A stretch of DNA of 64,000 bases from Hybos culiciformis (GCA_964007475.1 OZ023274.1:38371860-38435859), one strand, 5' to 3'. Shown: positions 21,831-34,886, numbered from the stretch's first letter. Made by a program: numbers and translations. The notes: generated by a model not told the origin, from the letters alone.

Positions 21831-24800
21831 TACTCATAAATAAATATAAATTTAAAACAATTTTTAAATTCTTGTTTATTTCTATTCTAAATCTCCTTTT
21901 TTGATTCCTATTTAAAAAAAATAGATCAGTTAACAAACGAATCAAATGACCAATGCATTACGAAAGCGAAACTTTTAATGTCGTAAAATTAATTGTAGCT
22001 TAAAAACCAGAACTTAATAGAATTTTGTCTTTTAGTTATAATGCTAAAAATGATGAAAATTTATGCCAAATTTATGAAAAAAAAAAAAAAAATGTTTCTC
22101 TTAAAATTAGAAAAGATATGGTGTCTTAAAGTAAAAATAAAATGGGGACAAAAGTTTAAATTCTCCTTTAGAGCGTTGTAAAAAAAAAAGGATAAGTCGT
22201 ATAGCCTTACCATGTTAACAAAAAATGAAGGGAGCATCAAGACAGTTAAACCAAAAAAAAAAGGAGGAAAAAAAATTCAAAGAGAAAAAAGTTACAGAGT
22301 TTTGAACCCACCTTATCACGTCTAGGCCTCAGCCATCACAAAAACTGGTTGCGCTTGATGGGGAAACAAAATTTCGAAAAATCTAAGAGCGTTTTCTCGT
22401 TTTTTTTATTTAATTGTTCGAAATCTGCATGGGCGGCAAGAAAATCTCAACATGACCTCAAAAATGAACCAGTCTAATGTACACTCTATACAAAATGTCT
22501 AGATATGTTTTACATATAACTTGCATACAATCATACAATCATATTTTATAAAAAAAATTTTTATCTTATTGATAATCTTAAACATAAAAATTTGACTTAA
22601 TTATACCAAAATACTAAATGTATATCATATCTACGGCCTAAAGAACACAGAAAACCAAAGGTGGTAAATAATCAACGAATAGTGAGACTTATCCCACATT
22701 TTAATATAATATAAAAATATAAAAAACATATTGATAGAAAAAAAAGTCAAGTCAAGAAAACCCAAAAAAAAAACAAAAAATGCAATTTAAATTGTACCCA
22801 CATAGCACACCAAAACCAACCTACACGTTATAGTTAAAAATTAGAAATCAACCATTTAATCATTTCAATGCTCGTTTTTTTGTTTGAAAAATTTATTTCA
22901 ATTAGTTGAAAAATATGCAACATAAAAAAAAAATTTTTTTTGGAAGAAAATAGTTTATTAATGCAAACAAAATCAAATATATTCTGCGTGGCGCAAAATA
23001 ATTATCTATTAATTCAAACTACAGCAATGGCTTGAATAAATTAGCATAGAAAGAATTTGACATCAGTTTTTCTTACAATTATTGGATAAACCATTGGAAG
23101 AAAATTTAGTTAACTCAATTTGCTGATGGGTTTAGTTACTCTAAATATTAAAACATTTAAATAATAATTCAAACCTGAGAAAATTTTGGCGATTGAAGAA
23201 AAATTAGAATATAAATTTTGTAAAATGATTAAGCTCAACATAGTCGATTAAGATCCTCGTTACAGACCCTTAATTGAAATTGTGTACATTCGTTGTAAAA
23301 CTTTTAAAGACATGCCGTATTAATTAAGAGGATCATAATATAAATTTACTTAAAAATTTCATCCGACGAATTGTCTGTCTTGGATCAAAAATACATAATT
23401 TGAATCATATTTTTTCTTGTGGTAATATTGTCATTAAAACATGTTTTTTTATAATATATTTTATTCAAATGTAAAGAAAAATCTTATAATTAATTATGTA
23501 TAATGTAAATGTGATATACAATTATTGTATTTATATGTTCATAAAATAATGATCCTAAAACTACGCACTATGATTTTTATTTTTTGATTCGTCAGATATA
23601 CATAGTTATGTCAAAAGAGCAAAATATAAAAAAAAATCAATAAGTACAAGAAATGCAATAAAAAATTTCAATTAAAAATTTAGTAAAAAAAAATTTATAT
23701 ACAATACCTAAGCAATAGTTGATTAAAATTATAACTGATACTTATGGAATAAAAATTTTGTAACATTTTAAATATTGTATTGAAAGATAAATAGTATACA
23801 ACTTAAGCTGGATTCAAATCGAGCAAATACAATTTGCTGAAAAACAAAAAGAGTCGGATAATTTTCATAAAAAAGTCTGAAAGAAAAAGTTGATAGTATG
23901 TTTTTATCGGAACATAATAGAAACTAGAAAACTGTTTACAATATTTTAAATGCTGCTTCAAAAGCCAAAATGCTCTAAAAAAAAATATAGTTTTCAAATA
24001 TTCAAAATTTGGTTTGCTCGATGTATGTAAATAAGGCTTTAGTAATAGGCAAAATATTTTTTCTAGGTTGCAATTATCTTAAGTAATAAAAAGAAAAAGG
24101 TAAATGTGATAAATTTAAGATACCTATTTTAGTTGAAATAGATTAATTTAAAACAAAATTTTAATTCTTAAACAGATATCTTAAAAATGAATAATATTAA
24201 TACTATACATCAGAAGCTAATATTTCAATATTTTATTCCATAATACAGATAGAGAATTTAAGTTTACAAATATTTTATATTTTCATTTTTCTAAATAACG
24301 AAGATAAAATAAGTAACGGCTGTAAATGAATCTCAGTCTAATCTTATCTGGTTATTACATGGACATCCAAGACCCAGTCAATAAATGAATATATGTACTA
24401 CTGAAAATTGGATATTTAAATTATAAAAATACCTATTTCAGTCATAAAAAAATTTTTTTTTTTCTGAATGCAGTCAACAAATTTTACTGCATAACTTGAC
24501 AACCTGTAAAATTTTGCAGGAAACTATAATATTGTGTAGTAGGTACATAATGTTGATTTTTTTTTTCAAAATATTTTGCCTACACAAATTAACAAGAGAA
24601 AAGTTTGATTTCTATATAGACTGTACATGGGTGGAAAAATGTTAAATAATTTTCTTGAATTCGATGTTTGATATGTTTGTAACGCAATTATATTTTCATA
24701 TTCCGTTATATTAAAATAATAAAATAAAATAAATTTTTTTTTATTAAAAATTTTTTTTAATTGCGCCTTTATGATCGCGACCAAAGAAAACAAACTATAC

Positions 24801-26672
24801 CTATATTCATTATAAATGTACATTATATACAACCATTGATGAAAAGGGCTTTTATAACTAAGCAACAATCTAATAGAGATAGTTAGAATTTGACAATTTA
24901 GTATATACATTACTTTACTATCATGACTTTTTCAAAATTATTATAAATAAATTCTGTTCTGGATGTTATTATGAATAAGTAATTTTGAAAATAAACGAAA
25001 ATCCTATTATAACTATTTTCCATTAAGGTGAAAATATGATCAGTTTATTTCTAACAGTAGCTTTTCTTTTAAACGGAAGTACAACAGAAATATATTATTA
25101 GGAATTGGAAATTTTTCTGTCAATTTAAGTACATAACTTTTATGAGCATAACCAATTATTGTACAAATTGAAAGAGAAGCCTTTCTGAAAAATCAACAAC
25201 AAATCCATTTTTATAACTTTACAAAAGTTTGCCATTATTCATTGAAAATTTTTAAAACATATTTTTTTTTTTTATTAAATATTTTGAAACATACATAGTA
25301 TGCAGATAATAAAGTTAAAAGCTTATTTTATTTAACTCGTAAAAGTTTTTATGATTTCAAAAATAAAGATCCTATCAATTTTATCTGCTTTTTAAATTTT
25401 ATTTGACGTCAACTCGTCTATTAAATTAAGTTTTTCAAGGATTATTTTTTATTTTGTATAAAGTTTATTGGAAAAGAGATTAATAAAATTGTTAAGGTCG
25501 GTGGTGCAAAAAAAAAACTCATACTAAATAAACATGATGAAATTTTTATACTACTTGTCAAACCGACTATTTAGAAATATGGTATTTATGATAAAGCATA
25601 ATTAACAATTTGTCAATGTATCCCTAATTTAGTTGGTACGCTTATCCTACACAGTGCAGTTGTGGTTCAATATTTTTTATCACTTGACCATTGTCCACTT
25701 AATTTAGTGTTCTTTTTTAAAACTGACACTGTCTGAAGAAGCAAAAACAAATTGTTCTAAATAAATATGCTATTCTGCTGGTTGCAACATTATAATGATT
25801 TCACAAGGTTCTCATTTATAATTTTCATTTTTGTCTTGTCATATATACATATTTGATAACTTCCTGTATAAAATAAAATAAAATCCAAAAATTCACCATA
25901 TTGAAAAATTATTTCTTAGGGACACTTTAAAATATTTCGAGTAAAAAAAAGTATGTATACGAAAATCAAACTTATGTTCAGGAAGATAATTACTTCCCTT
26001 TTAAATATAATAACAAAGAGAAGATGAGAAAAATGTTTGTATCACAGTATCGTTTTAAATCCTAATGAAATTTTTAACCCATTAATCACGTTGTCCCGCA
26101 TCTTTTTTTTTTTTTATTCACTTTAATCCTACATAACTCAAGAGTATCATTACAAAAAAAAAAATTTTTTTTTTCATCTCTTATTTTTTATGTTCAAAAA
26201 TCATTTACCATCTTCAACACTCCATCAAAAACATTTTTTTAATACCTAAAATCAAATACAGAGTCTATGACGTTAAAAAGAAGAAATTGATTTATAAAAT
26301 AGACTAGCAGTGCCATATAGCTTTAGCTTATTACTTATTTTTATTTTAGAGTTTTAGACTTTTAAACATACTGTTTTTCTTATCTTTTGAGGCCAAATAA
26401 GATCTTGTTAATTATTTGATTTTTATGTACAGAACACTGAAATAACAACACACTCAAATTTTTTACGGTTAATAATAAAGAAATATAAAAATTTGAAAAA
26501 TAAATAGCTAGATACCTAGAACTAGATTCTTTTTATAGAAAAATATGTGAAATGCATTGCCTCAAAATTGTTTTAAAACCAATTACATAAAAAAATTATA
26601 AAATTCGGCAATAAAATCAATAAAAGTCAATAAATTTATCATATTTATTCTATTGACATTTTTTACAGGTAA

Positions 26673-26836
26673 AGCCCAACGATCTGGACAAGAAGGGCAA
26701 CAATGTTTTGGGAGTACTTTTTACCAAGCCCCGAGGAATTAAAAAGACACAAGTCAAGTACATTAATTAAGTTTGTAAAAGGAATGCTCAATGGATAACA
26801 AAAGACTCATCGAGTAGGGTTGTTTAACCTGACCTA
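26673..26836 (+). pseudogene. LINE 3'-end remnant, same family as the copy at 31925
   Basis: From 26673 the plus strand reads SPTIWTRRATMFWEYFLPSP then EELKRHKSSTLIKFVKGMLN before a TAA at 26796-26798. This parallels CPTVRKRRARLLRAYF and LEEIIRFVKGIGW in the younger copy at 31925-32373. The following untranslated bases also match: CGAGTAGGGTTG here and CGAGTAGGGTAG there. The first cysteine of the zinc-binding motif is serine. The copy is short, with no clear poly(A) tail or target duplication. Confidence 0.7.
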
Positions 26837-29800
26837 TACAAATCAAAATCTATATATTGATTAAATCACTTTGTAAACCTTTACTTTGTTGTCATTTCAA
26901 TTTTAGTTTTATTACTTTTTATTTGTTCACAAAAACTTCTAAAAATGTGTTTTCCTTTAGAAAATTTAAATGATCACTTCAGAATAATACACAAAAAAAA
27001 ATTGATTATTTTGAACCTTAAAAAAGGTATTATTCAAAAACAAAAAAAAAATGTTTTTTTTTTCATATAAAAATACCCTTTACAGTGGACTCAGCTTGAA
27101 ATTTTACGTTTTAGTTTTTGGAAACTTGTTAGAGGACATTGAATCTTTATTATTCATTTCCATTTAATTCTTGAATGGTTTTTAGAAAAAATATATATAC
27201 CTATATATATATATAAAAAAAAAAAACAAAGTGCTCCATTTGGATGAAGGAATTGTTGTTGTGCGGAAATCTTCGAAATGGTTTTATAAAAAATATTCGA
27301 AAATTAAATAATTGAAGAATGTTATATAATATTACAAAATGTTTTTTGGATATTTTAATAATTTTTTCTAATTTTAATAATTTTACATAGTTAAACAAAA
27401 CCATGTATGCGCAGAAGTTGAAGTGTTGAGACTATAAATTTACATTTATTGCGGCTTTCGTTTTTCACACGATAAATCCCATAGTATCAGGGTTCGAGTT
27501 TTTTCAAAGAACTTCTAAAATGAAATAAATAAATGTTGAAGAACTTTACGCAAGTGTGGAGACACCTGCTCTTCATAGATTTATTTGTTCTCAATACTCA
27601 AGAATTGAATACATTACTATACACTATAATTGGTCAAATATTCGAAAATTCAAAAAAGGTTTCTTAAATTCAAATTTATCTCTTCTAAGTCATAATGATT
27701 TATCATGTCACTATCCATTTTCCAAAGGTGGACTCTTCATAAAACTGTCTTTAAAAAATGTACGTACAAATGGGTGGATGGAATAACAGAAGTGATCATA
27801 ACCTTTTTTTTTTTGTTACCTAAATTTTTATGATTCCATTCTTCAATCCTCTTATTATAATTTCAATCGTTTTTAATATGTCAAAAAACATAAAAATAAT
27901 ATAATTTTTTTTTTTAAAGATATGCGTAAGAGAAGAGTTACTTAAGAAATTTTAAAGTTTTTTATTTATTTTTTTATTTTTTTTATTTTGTGGTATTAAA
28001 TTGAGAATAAAGGAAAAATCTTTTTATTGTCTCTGTTGAATGAAATTGAGCTAATCCCGCATATAATAAGATGCTGCATGTCAAAATATACGATTCAACC
28101 TAAATAATAAAAAATAAATAAATAAAAATAAAAAATATATAAAAACTTTTTTTTTTTATTCTTTCGCCTTTTATTTATTTTTCTCGTTATTGAATCTTAT
28201 AGAAATGTTTTTTAAATAAAATTTAAAAAAAAAATATATCTATATATGTATATATATATATATTTATATATATATTTTTTTTAATTTATATTTATATAAA
28301 ATAAAATATTGAAAGTATAAAAGGGTGTGACATTTACTCGAAAATATTACGTTGATGAAAATTTTAACTAGAGATGTTAAAATTTTTAAATACTTTTTGG
28401 AATGTTAATTTTATTTTAGGAAAATTCGAAAAAAACAATTCGAAGCTTGGAATTCGAATTAAAAAAAAACCAAAACTCTAAGTAGCCAGTTTAGTGCACT
28501 GTAGTTTTTGATGTTGCATTAGTTTCCAAAAAAAAAAAATATAAAATACTTCTGTGAAAATAATAGCGATAATATATAACACGAAATTTTATGCCATTTC
28601 CACTTGAAATTATTTATTAGTGGGTAAAAATTTGACAGTGCGCAGAATTAGTTCAAATAAATTAGCTTAAAAAACATATTTCTATAAAAAAGAAATATTA
28701 ATTCAGTGAAAATTAACAATGAAAACTTTTATTCATACAGCGTAATAAATTGAAAAAGCTTCAAATATCACAAGAATAAATCTGCTGCAAATAATTTTTT
28801 TTTTTGTTTCATAATTTAAAGTTAAGCGTACGTCTGACCGACGTTCTGAGTTAAAAAAATAAAAAAAAATTGCAAAAAGAAAACAAAATTGATGATGGTG
28901 TACCATTTATTTTATAGGACAGCATCTTATCTTTCAAGGAAATTTTGATATAGCATCAAAAATAATAATAAAAAAGAAAAAAAACATTTTTTTTTCGTTA
29001 TATTTTTCTTAAAATTCATTCAATTTACTTTTCAATTCAATAAAAGATATTTTTTTTTTTTAATTTTTACTTGTACGATCAGAGTACATGCTGAGTGCCA
29101 TCATATTTGCCATCATTTTCATTTCAAAATAAAATGCTTCCAATAATATTTTTTTTTTTTTTACCTTTAAGTTTGGAAAAAATAAATTTTATAATAATCC
29201 ACGAATATTATATAGAATGAATAAAGGGGAAAAGTATGTAGTCTTGAGCATAGTTTGACGAAAAATATTACATATAATTTTGTATTTGTTTTTAATTTTT
29301 TTCTTGATAATAATACGAATATATTATAGTGGTTGCCTCAATAATGCATACAGTCACATTAGTTTTATTTATAGAAACGAGTGAAAAAAAAAGCAAATGA
29401 ATTAAAGGTAAAATTGCACCTTTAAATTTATTTCACAGAAAAAGTTATTAAAATAAAATCATAACTAAAAATATTTAAATTAGACGCGCGCAGTTTTAAG
29501 CGCAATGCAGATATGTATATTTTTATTTTTTATTTATTTATTTTTTTCCCCAAATTTGTAAACACAATCATTAAGAACGTTGCGCGCACATTAAAAATTT
29601 GTTTTCTTAAATATATAGTATATACCTATGTATTTGATGTACATAACATATAATATAATGTATGTATAAAGGCATAATTTAATCCTATTTTATGTGAATT
29701 TAGAACAGTGACATCATAAAAATAATTATTTATTATGTTCTAATTTTATCTTTGCGGCAAAATTATTAAGCCTCTGATTTCGGAATTTGAATGAAAAAAA

Positions 29801-31410
29801 ACATGACATTATCAAATTATAAAAATTTAATAGTATTTTAATAACCAAACAATATTACATTCAGAATTAAGATTCCAGTATAGTATAATATAGTGATCTT
29901 GATTATCAAATAATCATTCAAAATAATAAAATTTAATATTTTCTACCCTTCTTAAAGTTAAATTTTCTCAGTGATAATATATCATATCTTATAAAATTTG
30001 ACATATAAGTTGAATATTTATTATCACAAAAACTTATCGAATTATTTTAACAAAAATGTTGATATTAAAATTTTTATTTTCAAAAAATTTAAGTTTTAAT
30101 TTAGGTACTTTTTAATTGTAGATAAGAGCTGTTAGGAGCATAAAAAGCTTAATTTTAAAAATCAATTTTATATTTTTAGTCATAAACATAACATACCTAA
30201 TACTTTAATTGCAGATGTAACCCCCTAATTAAATTCTCATTATAATAATTCTTAGTTACAAAATTATTCAAAAATAGAGTGGGCAAAGTGAAATATTAAA
30301 AACAACAACATTTTTGTTTACTTGTAAAAGTGATCTTCTTGATTGTAAATAGAGCAAATAATAAACAAGAAATGTAAAACAATTTTCTTGTATACGATAC
30401 GGAAAAAATTTATAAATTTGTTCTGATTAAAATTTAATTCTTATTAAATTATAATTAAAAACTTAAGATATATTATATATATAATACTCAACAATATTTT
30501 TATTTTCTAAAATATTGGAAGCCCAATGTAATATCTTGGTATTTTTCTTTTTTGTTTTTTATTTTAAAAAGGGCGAATTGCCAAACTATATACCTATATA
30601 TTTTTTTAGTTGGGAGACGTAACGGGACGTAACGGAGAAGTCTCTTTTTGTCTATAGTTCAAAATTACTATTTTTAGTAAAATATTTTGTATAAGTCACA
30701 AATAATAAAATAATATGTAAATTAAAATACAAAAATTACATTGAGTATATTCTATTTTTGAATATACTAGACATCCGGTCTGAAATTTGTCTAGAAATTT
30801 AATAATAATAATAACAATTATTATATTATTTTTATTTACTGAAACTTTTAAAAATATTCTTGAAGTGCGATTTTATTATGAAAAATATTTGTAAAATCGA
30901 GGAAAATTATACAATATCTGCTTATATGTTTTATGTATATATACAGTAAATTTTTATTTATTTACTTTTCCTATATTATATATATTATAATACTGTACGC
31001 GTACTGTAAATATTTGTCTACATAAACTCTATATGTATTAATGAACAAAAGACATATGATTTATTTACACATTTTGCTTAGGTTTAAATATACTACAACT
31101 ATAATTAGTTTATAGAAAATAGTTGTTGAGAAACTGATCAAAAATATTAAAATTTCTCTACCAGTCATTAATATTGAAGTTCTCGCATCTATTGTTTATA
31201 TTGAACTAATAAGTCCCGCTCCGACCATTAAATATCTTTTATGCAAATTCGTAAATGCTATTATTATTTCTACTTATCAAAATCTGAAGATATGTCTTAT
31301 ACATCACATTTTAAATTTCTAAACTGGACATTATTGTACAGTAGATTACTTAGGGACAAGCATTTCTTCTTTTTCTAAGTCTATTCACACTTCAGTGTAT
31401 TATTTTAAAT

Positions 31411-31836
31411 TATTTTAATGTGCATGTGATCGGTAAGTTGTATTTACAATTGTAAATTTAGTTCGGTAAATGGTATATTACATGCGTCAATACGCATGTA
31501 ATTATTTAATTAAGTAAATTTTATTTACATTCTCCGCATTAAGTAAATTTTATTTACTTTCTTCATTTTGAACTCTTGTTTATTTTTTGCATTGCAAATG
31601 TATTGATTGCAACCACCTTTCACATGCACATTAAAACAGTATACAAAACATGTTATTAAAATTTGTTATACAGCTCGTTGTGTATATACACAAAAACACA
31701 TGGACACCTGTCAATATTATATCACTCGACCTAACGGTCTCGTGATATAAGTATTGACTCGTGTCTATGTGTTTTTGTGTATACACAACTCGTTGTAATA
31801 ACAAATTTTCTTGACATTTGTTGTAATCTTCTATTA
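31411..31836 (+). repeat. unclassified interspersed repeat, copy 1
   Basis: Two conserved modules are shared with copy 2 (50820-51285, opposite orientation). Module A (31411-31536) runs from TTTTAATGTGCATGTGATCGG through TTAATTAAGTAAATTTTATT to ATTCTCCG. Module B (31645-31836) is a large palindrome. The middle segments differ: here about 110 bp of ordinary sequence containing TCACATGCACATTAAAA (31620-31636), which is itself the complement of the module A start. No target duplication or transposase was found, so the class is unknown. Confidence 0.8.
31662..31800. repeat. imperfect palindrome (module B)
   Basis: The left arm, TACAGCTCGTTGTGTATATACACAAA and onward through CACATGGACAC and TCAATATTATATCAC, pairs with the right arm GTGATATAAGTATTGA, GTGTCTATGTG, TTTGTGTATACACAAC. 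The tip is about 14 bases around TCGACCTAACGGTCT. The transcribed strand could fold into a stem of about 60 pairs. The copy near 50.9 kb has the same fold. Confidence 0.88.
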
Positions 31837-31911
31837 CTTCATCTCTAAAAAAAAATTAGAGATAGTGTCATTTTCAAGGTTTTTTGTCGTACTAATCGTT
31901 AGGAAGTCTCG

Positions 31912-32478
31912 TAATATTGAAACAGAAAAAGACTAAACGCTTTCCATGATGCCACAAGACTCAAAAACCTAATAGATAGCGAAATCTGCGATGAACACAG
32001 GAAGATCTGGCTACGAACAGAAGGGAGCAGAAACACCAAACAGCTGTGGGGAAACCTGGACAAAAGAAGATCGGATCTGGCCCTAGGGCTGAACAGATCG
32101 GATCTTAGAATGTTCACAAGTGTATGCACAGGACATATCTTCAGGAATTACGAATTCCGGATTGGAAGAACAAAAGATAGGCTTTGCAGGGGATGTGGAA
32201 AAGAACCGGAAACGGTGCCACACGTACTGTGTAAATGTCCTACAGTTAGGAAAAGAAGAGCAAGACTGCTCAGAGCCTACTTCTGAGACGAGCTCAGAGA
32301 ACTACAGGGACATAAATTAGAAGAAATTATCAGGTTTGTTAAAGGAATTGGATGGCTCGGTGAAGACAATTAGACCTGCCGAGTAGGGTAGTACAAAGGG
32401 CCAACAGGCCTAAGTGCAAGGAGGGTGGTAAGCCCTTCGCCCGTGCAACCTAACCTAACCTAACCTAATATTGAAACA
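31912..32478 (+). mobile_element. 5'-truncated LINE insertion with 13-bp target duplication and CCTAA tail
   Basis: The insert (31925-32465, about 541 bp) is bracketed by perfect direct repeats TAATATTGAAACA at 31912-31924 and 32466-32478. It carries the 3' end of a reverse transcriptase polyprotein, a short 3' untranslated region, and a tail of four CCTAA units (32448-32468, overlapping the duplication). Severe 5' truncation, a longer target duplication and a simple-repeat tail are standard marks of target-primed reverse transcription. The insertion is young, to judge by the unmutated duplication. Confidence 0.93.
31925..32373 (+). pseudogene. LINE polyprotein C-terminus (end of RNase H region plus zinc-finger motif)
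   Basis: One frame reads RLNAFHDATRLKNLIDSEIC, then WLRTEGSRNTKQLWGNLDKR, ALGLNRSDLRMFTSVCTGHI, and CRGCGKEPETVPHVLCKCPT. The Cx2Cx8Hx3C-type pattern near the end is the classic cysteine motif at the C-terminus of Jockey/R1/I-type non-LTR retrotransposons, and the preceding LR-xxx-TGH block is its usual neighbour. A single in-frame TGA follows RAYF (32287-32289), after which DELRELQGHKLEEIIRFVKG continues to the final TAG at 32371-32373. The RT and endonuclease parts are absent because of 5' truncation. Confidence 0.88.
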
Positions 32479-34378
32479 AAATTTTTCAGAACATAATAGT
32501 TGTTCTTAATCCGTTTTCCATTAACAAACGGACTGTATGTTTACATTGAATGTCCATCCGTCTGCCGTCTTGGTATATAGTATTGAAAGAACGTTAAAAA
32601 AATTTTTAGTCTCTTGTGATCTAGATATCTTATAAGTAAAGTATCTTAAATTAAAATGTTGAAAATGGACACCATACTTCATTTATGAGGACTGTTCTAT
32701 AAATTATGTTTTTTAAATTAAGGGTTGCCACATATCTTTAATCTTTAAGAGGCTTAAGTTATTTGCATGGGTAATGGTATGACAACTATTTTTTTTAGTT
32801 TCTCTTTATTCAAAATTTTATTCGCTGTTTATAAAAATATTCATTGAATTAAATTTAGTTATCTTTTTTGTTACTTTTTATTCAATTTTGAACGTGTTTA
32901 GAATTAAATTAGACATTTATAAATATTTTTCATTCAGAATAACAATTCATAACATTTTTTTTTTTTAACAAAAATAATAAAAAAAAAATTACGAAAAAAT
33001 ATAAAAATGAATTAAAAAAAAAAGTTTATATACAAATGCGCTATTCTGTTATGCTTTTACAGTTTAGAATAAATATATGTGATTTCCGGGATGAACAATA
33101 GAATATTTTTCAATTATTATTATTTTACACAACATTTTATGGTTTCTGCTTCCATCTTCTAACAGTTTTTGACTCTAATTAATTCAAAATTCACATAAAT
33201 AATGAAAACAAAAAAAAAAAAAAACCATAGGATTATTTTTTTTTTATTTTATCTGTTAATTAAGTATACAGAATTAATAATAAATCGACATTATTAAAGT
33301 TATTTCAATATAAAATTCATATTGATTGAATGACTGGCTGATGTAGAGATTTGTTAAAAAATGTCAATGTTAGACAAGACTCTTGTCGCTAGAAGTATTT
33401 TCAGGTGTATTTTTAATTCAAGATTTCAATTTTTTAACAAACTATTATTTTGCCCAAAACTCATCTTGAATGAAAATTTTGCTAAATTGTAATCCTATAC
33501 GATTAATTCCCAATAGAAATTTTCGAAAGCAGTGACAATTTCATCGATCGAGCTAAGTACGAGATGCGATGTTGTCTTCAGTATAAAATTATAAAAAAAA
33601 AAATCTCTTCGTATTTTAATTTTCTAATGGCTTGATCACAGCTACTTTATAAATCTGAATAAAAGGTACCTTTGTCTCTGATATTAATTTTATCTATTTT
33701 TCGTGAAACGACTTTGGTTCCAAATATGTACTTATTTAAAATTCACTGTGCATACATTGATTTTTTTAATTTTATTCAACTATTTACTAACTTAATTACT
33801 TTATGTTCAATAAAATGGACATAGTTTTATTATTTTTATTTATGCTTTACGTTTACATTGTTTTGTAATAATAATAAAATCAAATTCATTTAAATACGAA
33901 AAACATTTTCTTCAATGTTTCGCAAATGAAAGAAATCCCTTGCTTAAACCTATAAAATTTTACTTAAACTAGAGACGTAACGTAATTTCTTATTACATTT
34001 TTTTTTTTCTTAAATATAATAAAAATTTTTAACGGAAGTCGGAGGCGGATTACATTGCAATCCATAAAATAATTTCTTGATATTTTTTTTTTTAATTTTA
34101 AACCACATTTTATCTAGAAAAATATTGGGTATAAAAAGCAAAGATATTTACATTTAATCGTGTCTGGACAACTTAAAAAAAAAATTAATCAGACTACTGT
34201 ACAAGGCTTTTAACATTAAAACTTAATTTATTAATATATAAAAGAAGAAAATTATTACAGAAGCTCGGAATGAAAAATTTTGAAATAAAAATTTTAGAGC
34301 ACAAAAAAAAAATTATTTATTGTTGTTGGTTTGAAGACTATAAATTTGCAGTCTGATCGTTCATCAACAACCAACCAC

Positions 34379-34886
34379 GATCTATAATCTATGATCTATG
34401 ATCTATGATCTATGATCTATGATCTATGATCTATAATCTATAATCTATGATCTATGATCTATGATCTATGATCTATGATATATGATCTATGATCTATGAT
34501 ATATGATCTATGATCTATGATCTATGATCTATGATCTATGATATATGATCTATGATCTATGATCTATGATCTATGATCTATGATCTATGATCTATGATCT
34601 ATGATCTATGATCTATGATCTATGATCTATGATCTATGATCTATGATCTATGATCTATGATCTATGATCTATGATCTATGATCTATGATCTATGATCTAT
34701 GATCTATGATCTATGATCTATGATCTATGATCTATGATCTACGATCTGTGATCTATGATCTATGATCTATGATCTATGATCTATGATCTATGATCTATGA
34801 TCTATGATCTATGATCTATGATCTATGATCTATGATCTATGATCTATGATCTATGATCTATGATCTATGATCTATGAAATCTATGA
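34379..34886. repeat. 7-bp tandem array (GATCTAT)n, about 72 units
   Basis: About 508 bp of uninterrupted GATCTAT units. Variant units are few: GATCTATA-type at the left end, ATATATG at about 34478, 34499 and 34541, and one CGATCTGTG at about 34741. The variants keep the 7-base phase, and the spacing of the ATATATG variants (21 and 42 bases) suggests block duplications within the array. It lies in the 21-kb eIF5B intron. Confidence 0.97.

Larger units (their letters stand above)
20572..22484. mobile_element. 1.9-kb foldback DNA transposon, 8-bp target duplication
   Basis: The element 20580-22476 (1,897 bp) starts TAGGCTGGTTCA and ends TGAACCAGTCTA. It is flanked by a perfect 8-bp direct repeat, ATGTACAC, at 20572-20579 and 22477-22484. 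Almost the entire element is one inverted repeat: the left arm (to about 21481) and right arm (from about 21562) are near-identical around an 80-base loop. Only the outer 100 bases or so have drifted. The 8-bp duplication fits hAT, P or related superfamilies, and ATGTACAC suits both published hAT duplication patterns (nTnnnnAn and nnnTAnnn). The terminal bases are not a textbook hAT end, so the superfamily is left open. Confidence 0.92.

Noticed and set aside
20580..22476. Polinton (Maverick) ends, because the element can be read as AG...CT
   Set aside because: The 6 bases outside an AG...CT boundary do not match each other, whereas the TAG...CTA boundary gives a perfect 8-bp duplication.
24566..24910. 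114-codon minus-strand open frame in the giant intron
   Set aside because: The composition is that of random AT-rich DNA, with no splice-like borders or conserved motifs.
32448..32468. CCTAA repeats as a telomere end or interstitial telomere
   Set aside because: Only four units, located exactly at the 3' end of a LINE insertion and followed by its target duplication, so it is the element's tail.
34379..34886. Regularly repeated short unit resembling a CRISPR array
   Set aside because: There are no spacers: it is a pure 7-bp tandem repeat in a eukaryotic intron.
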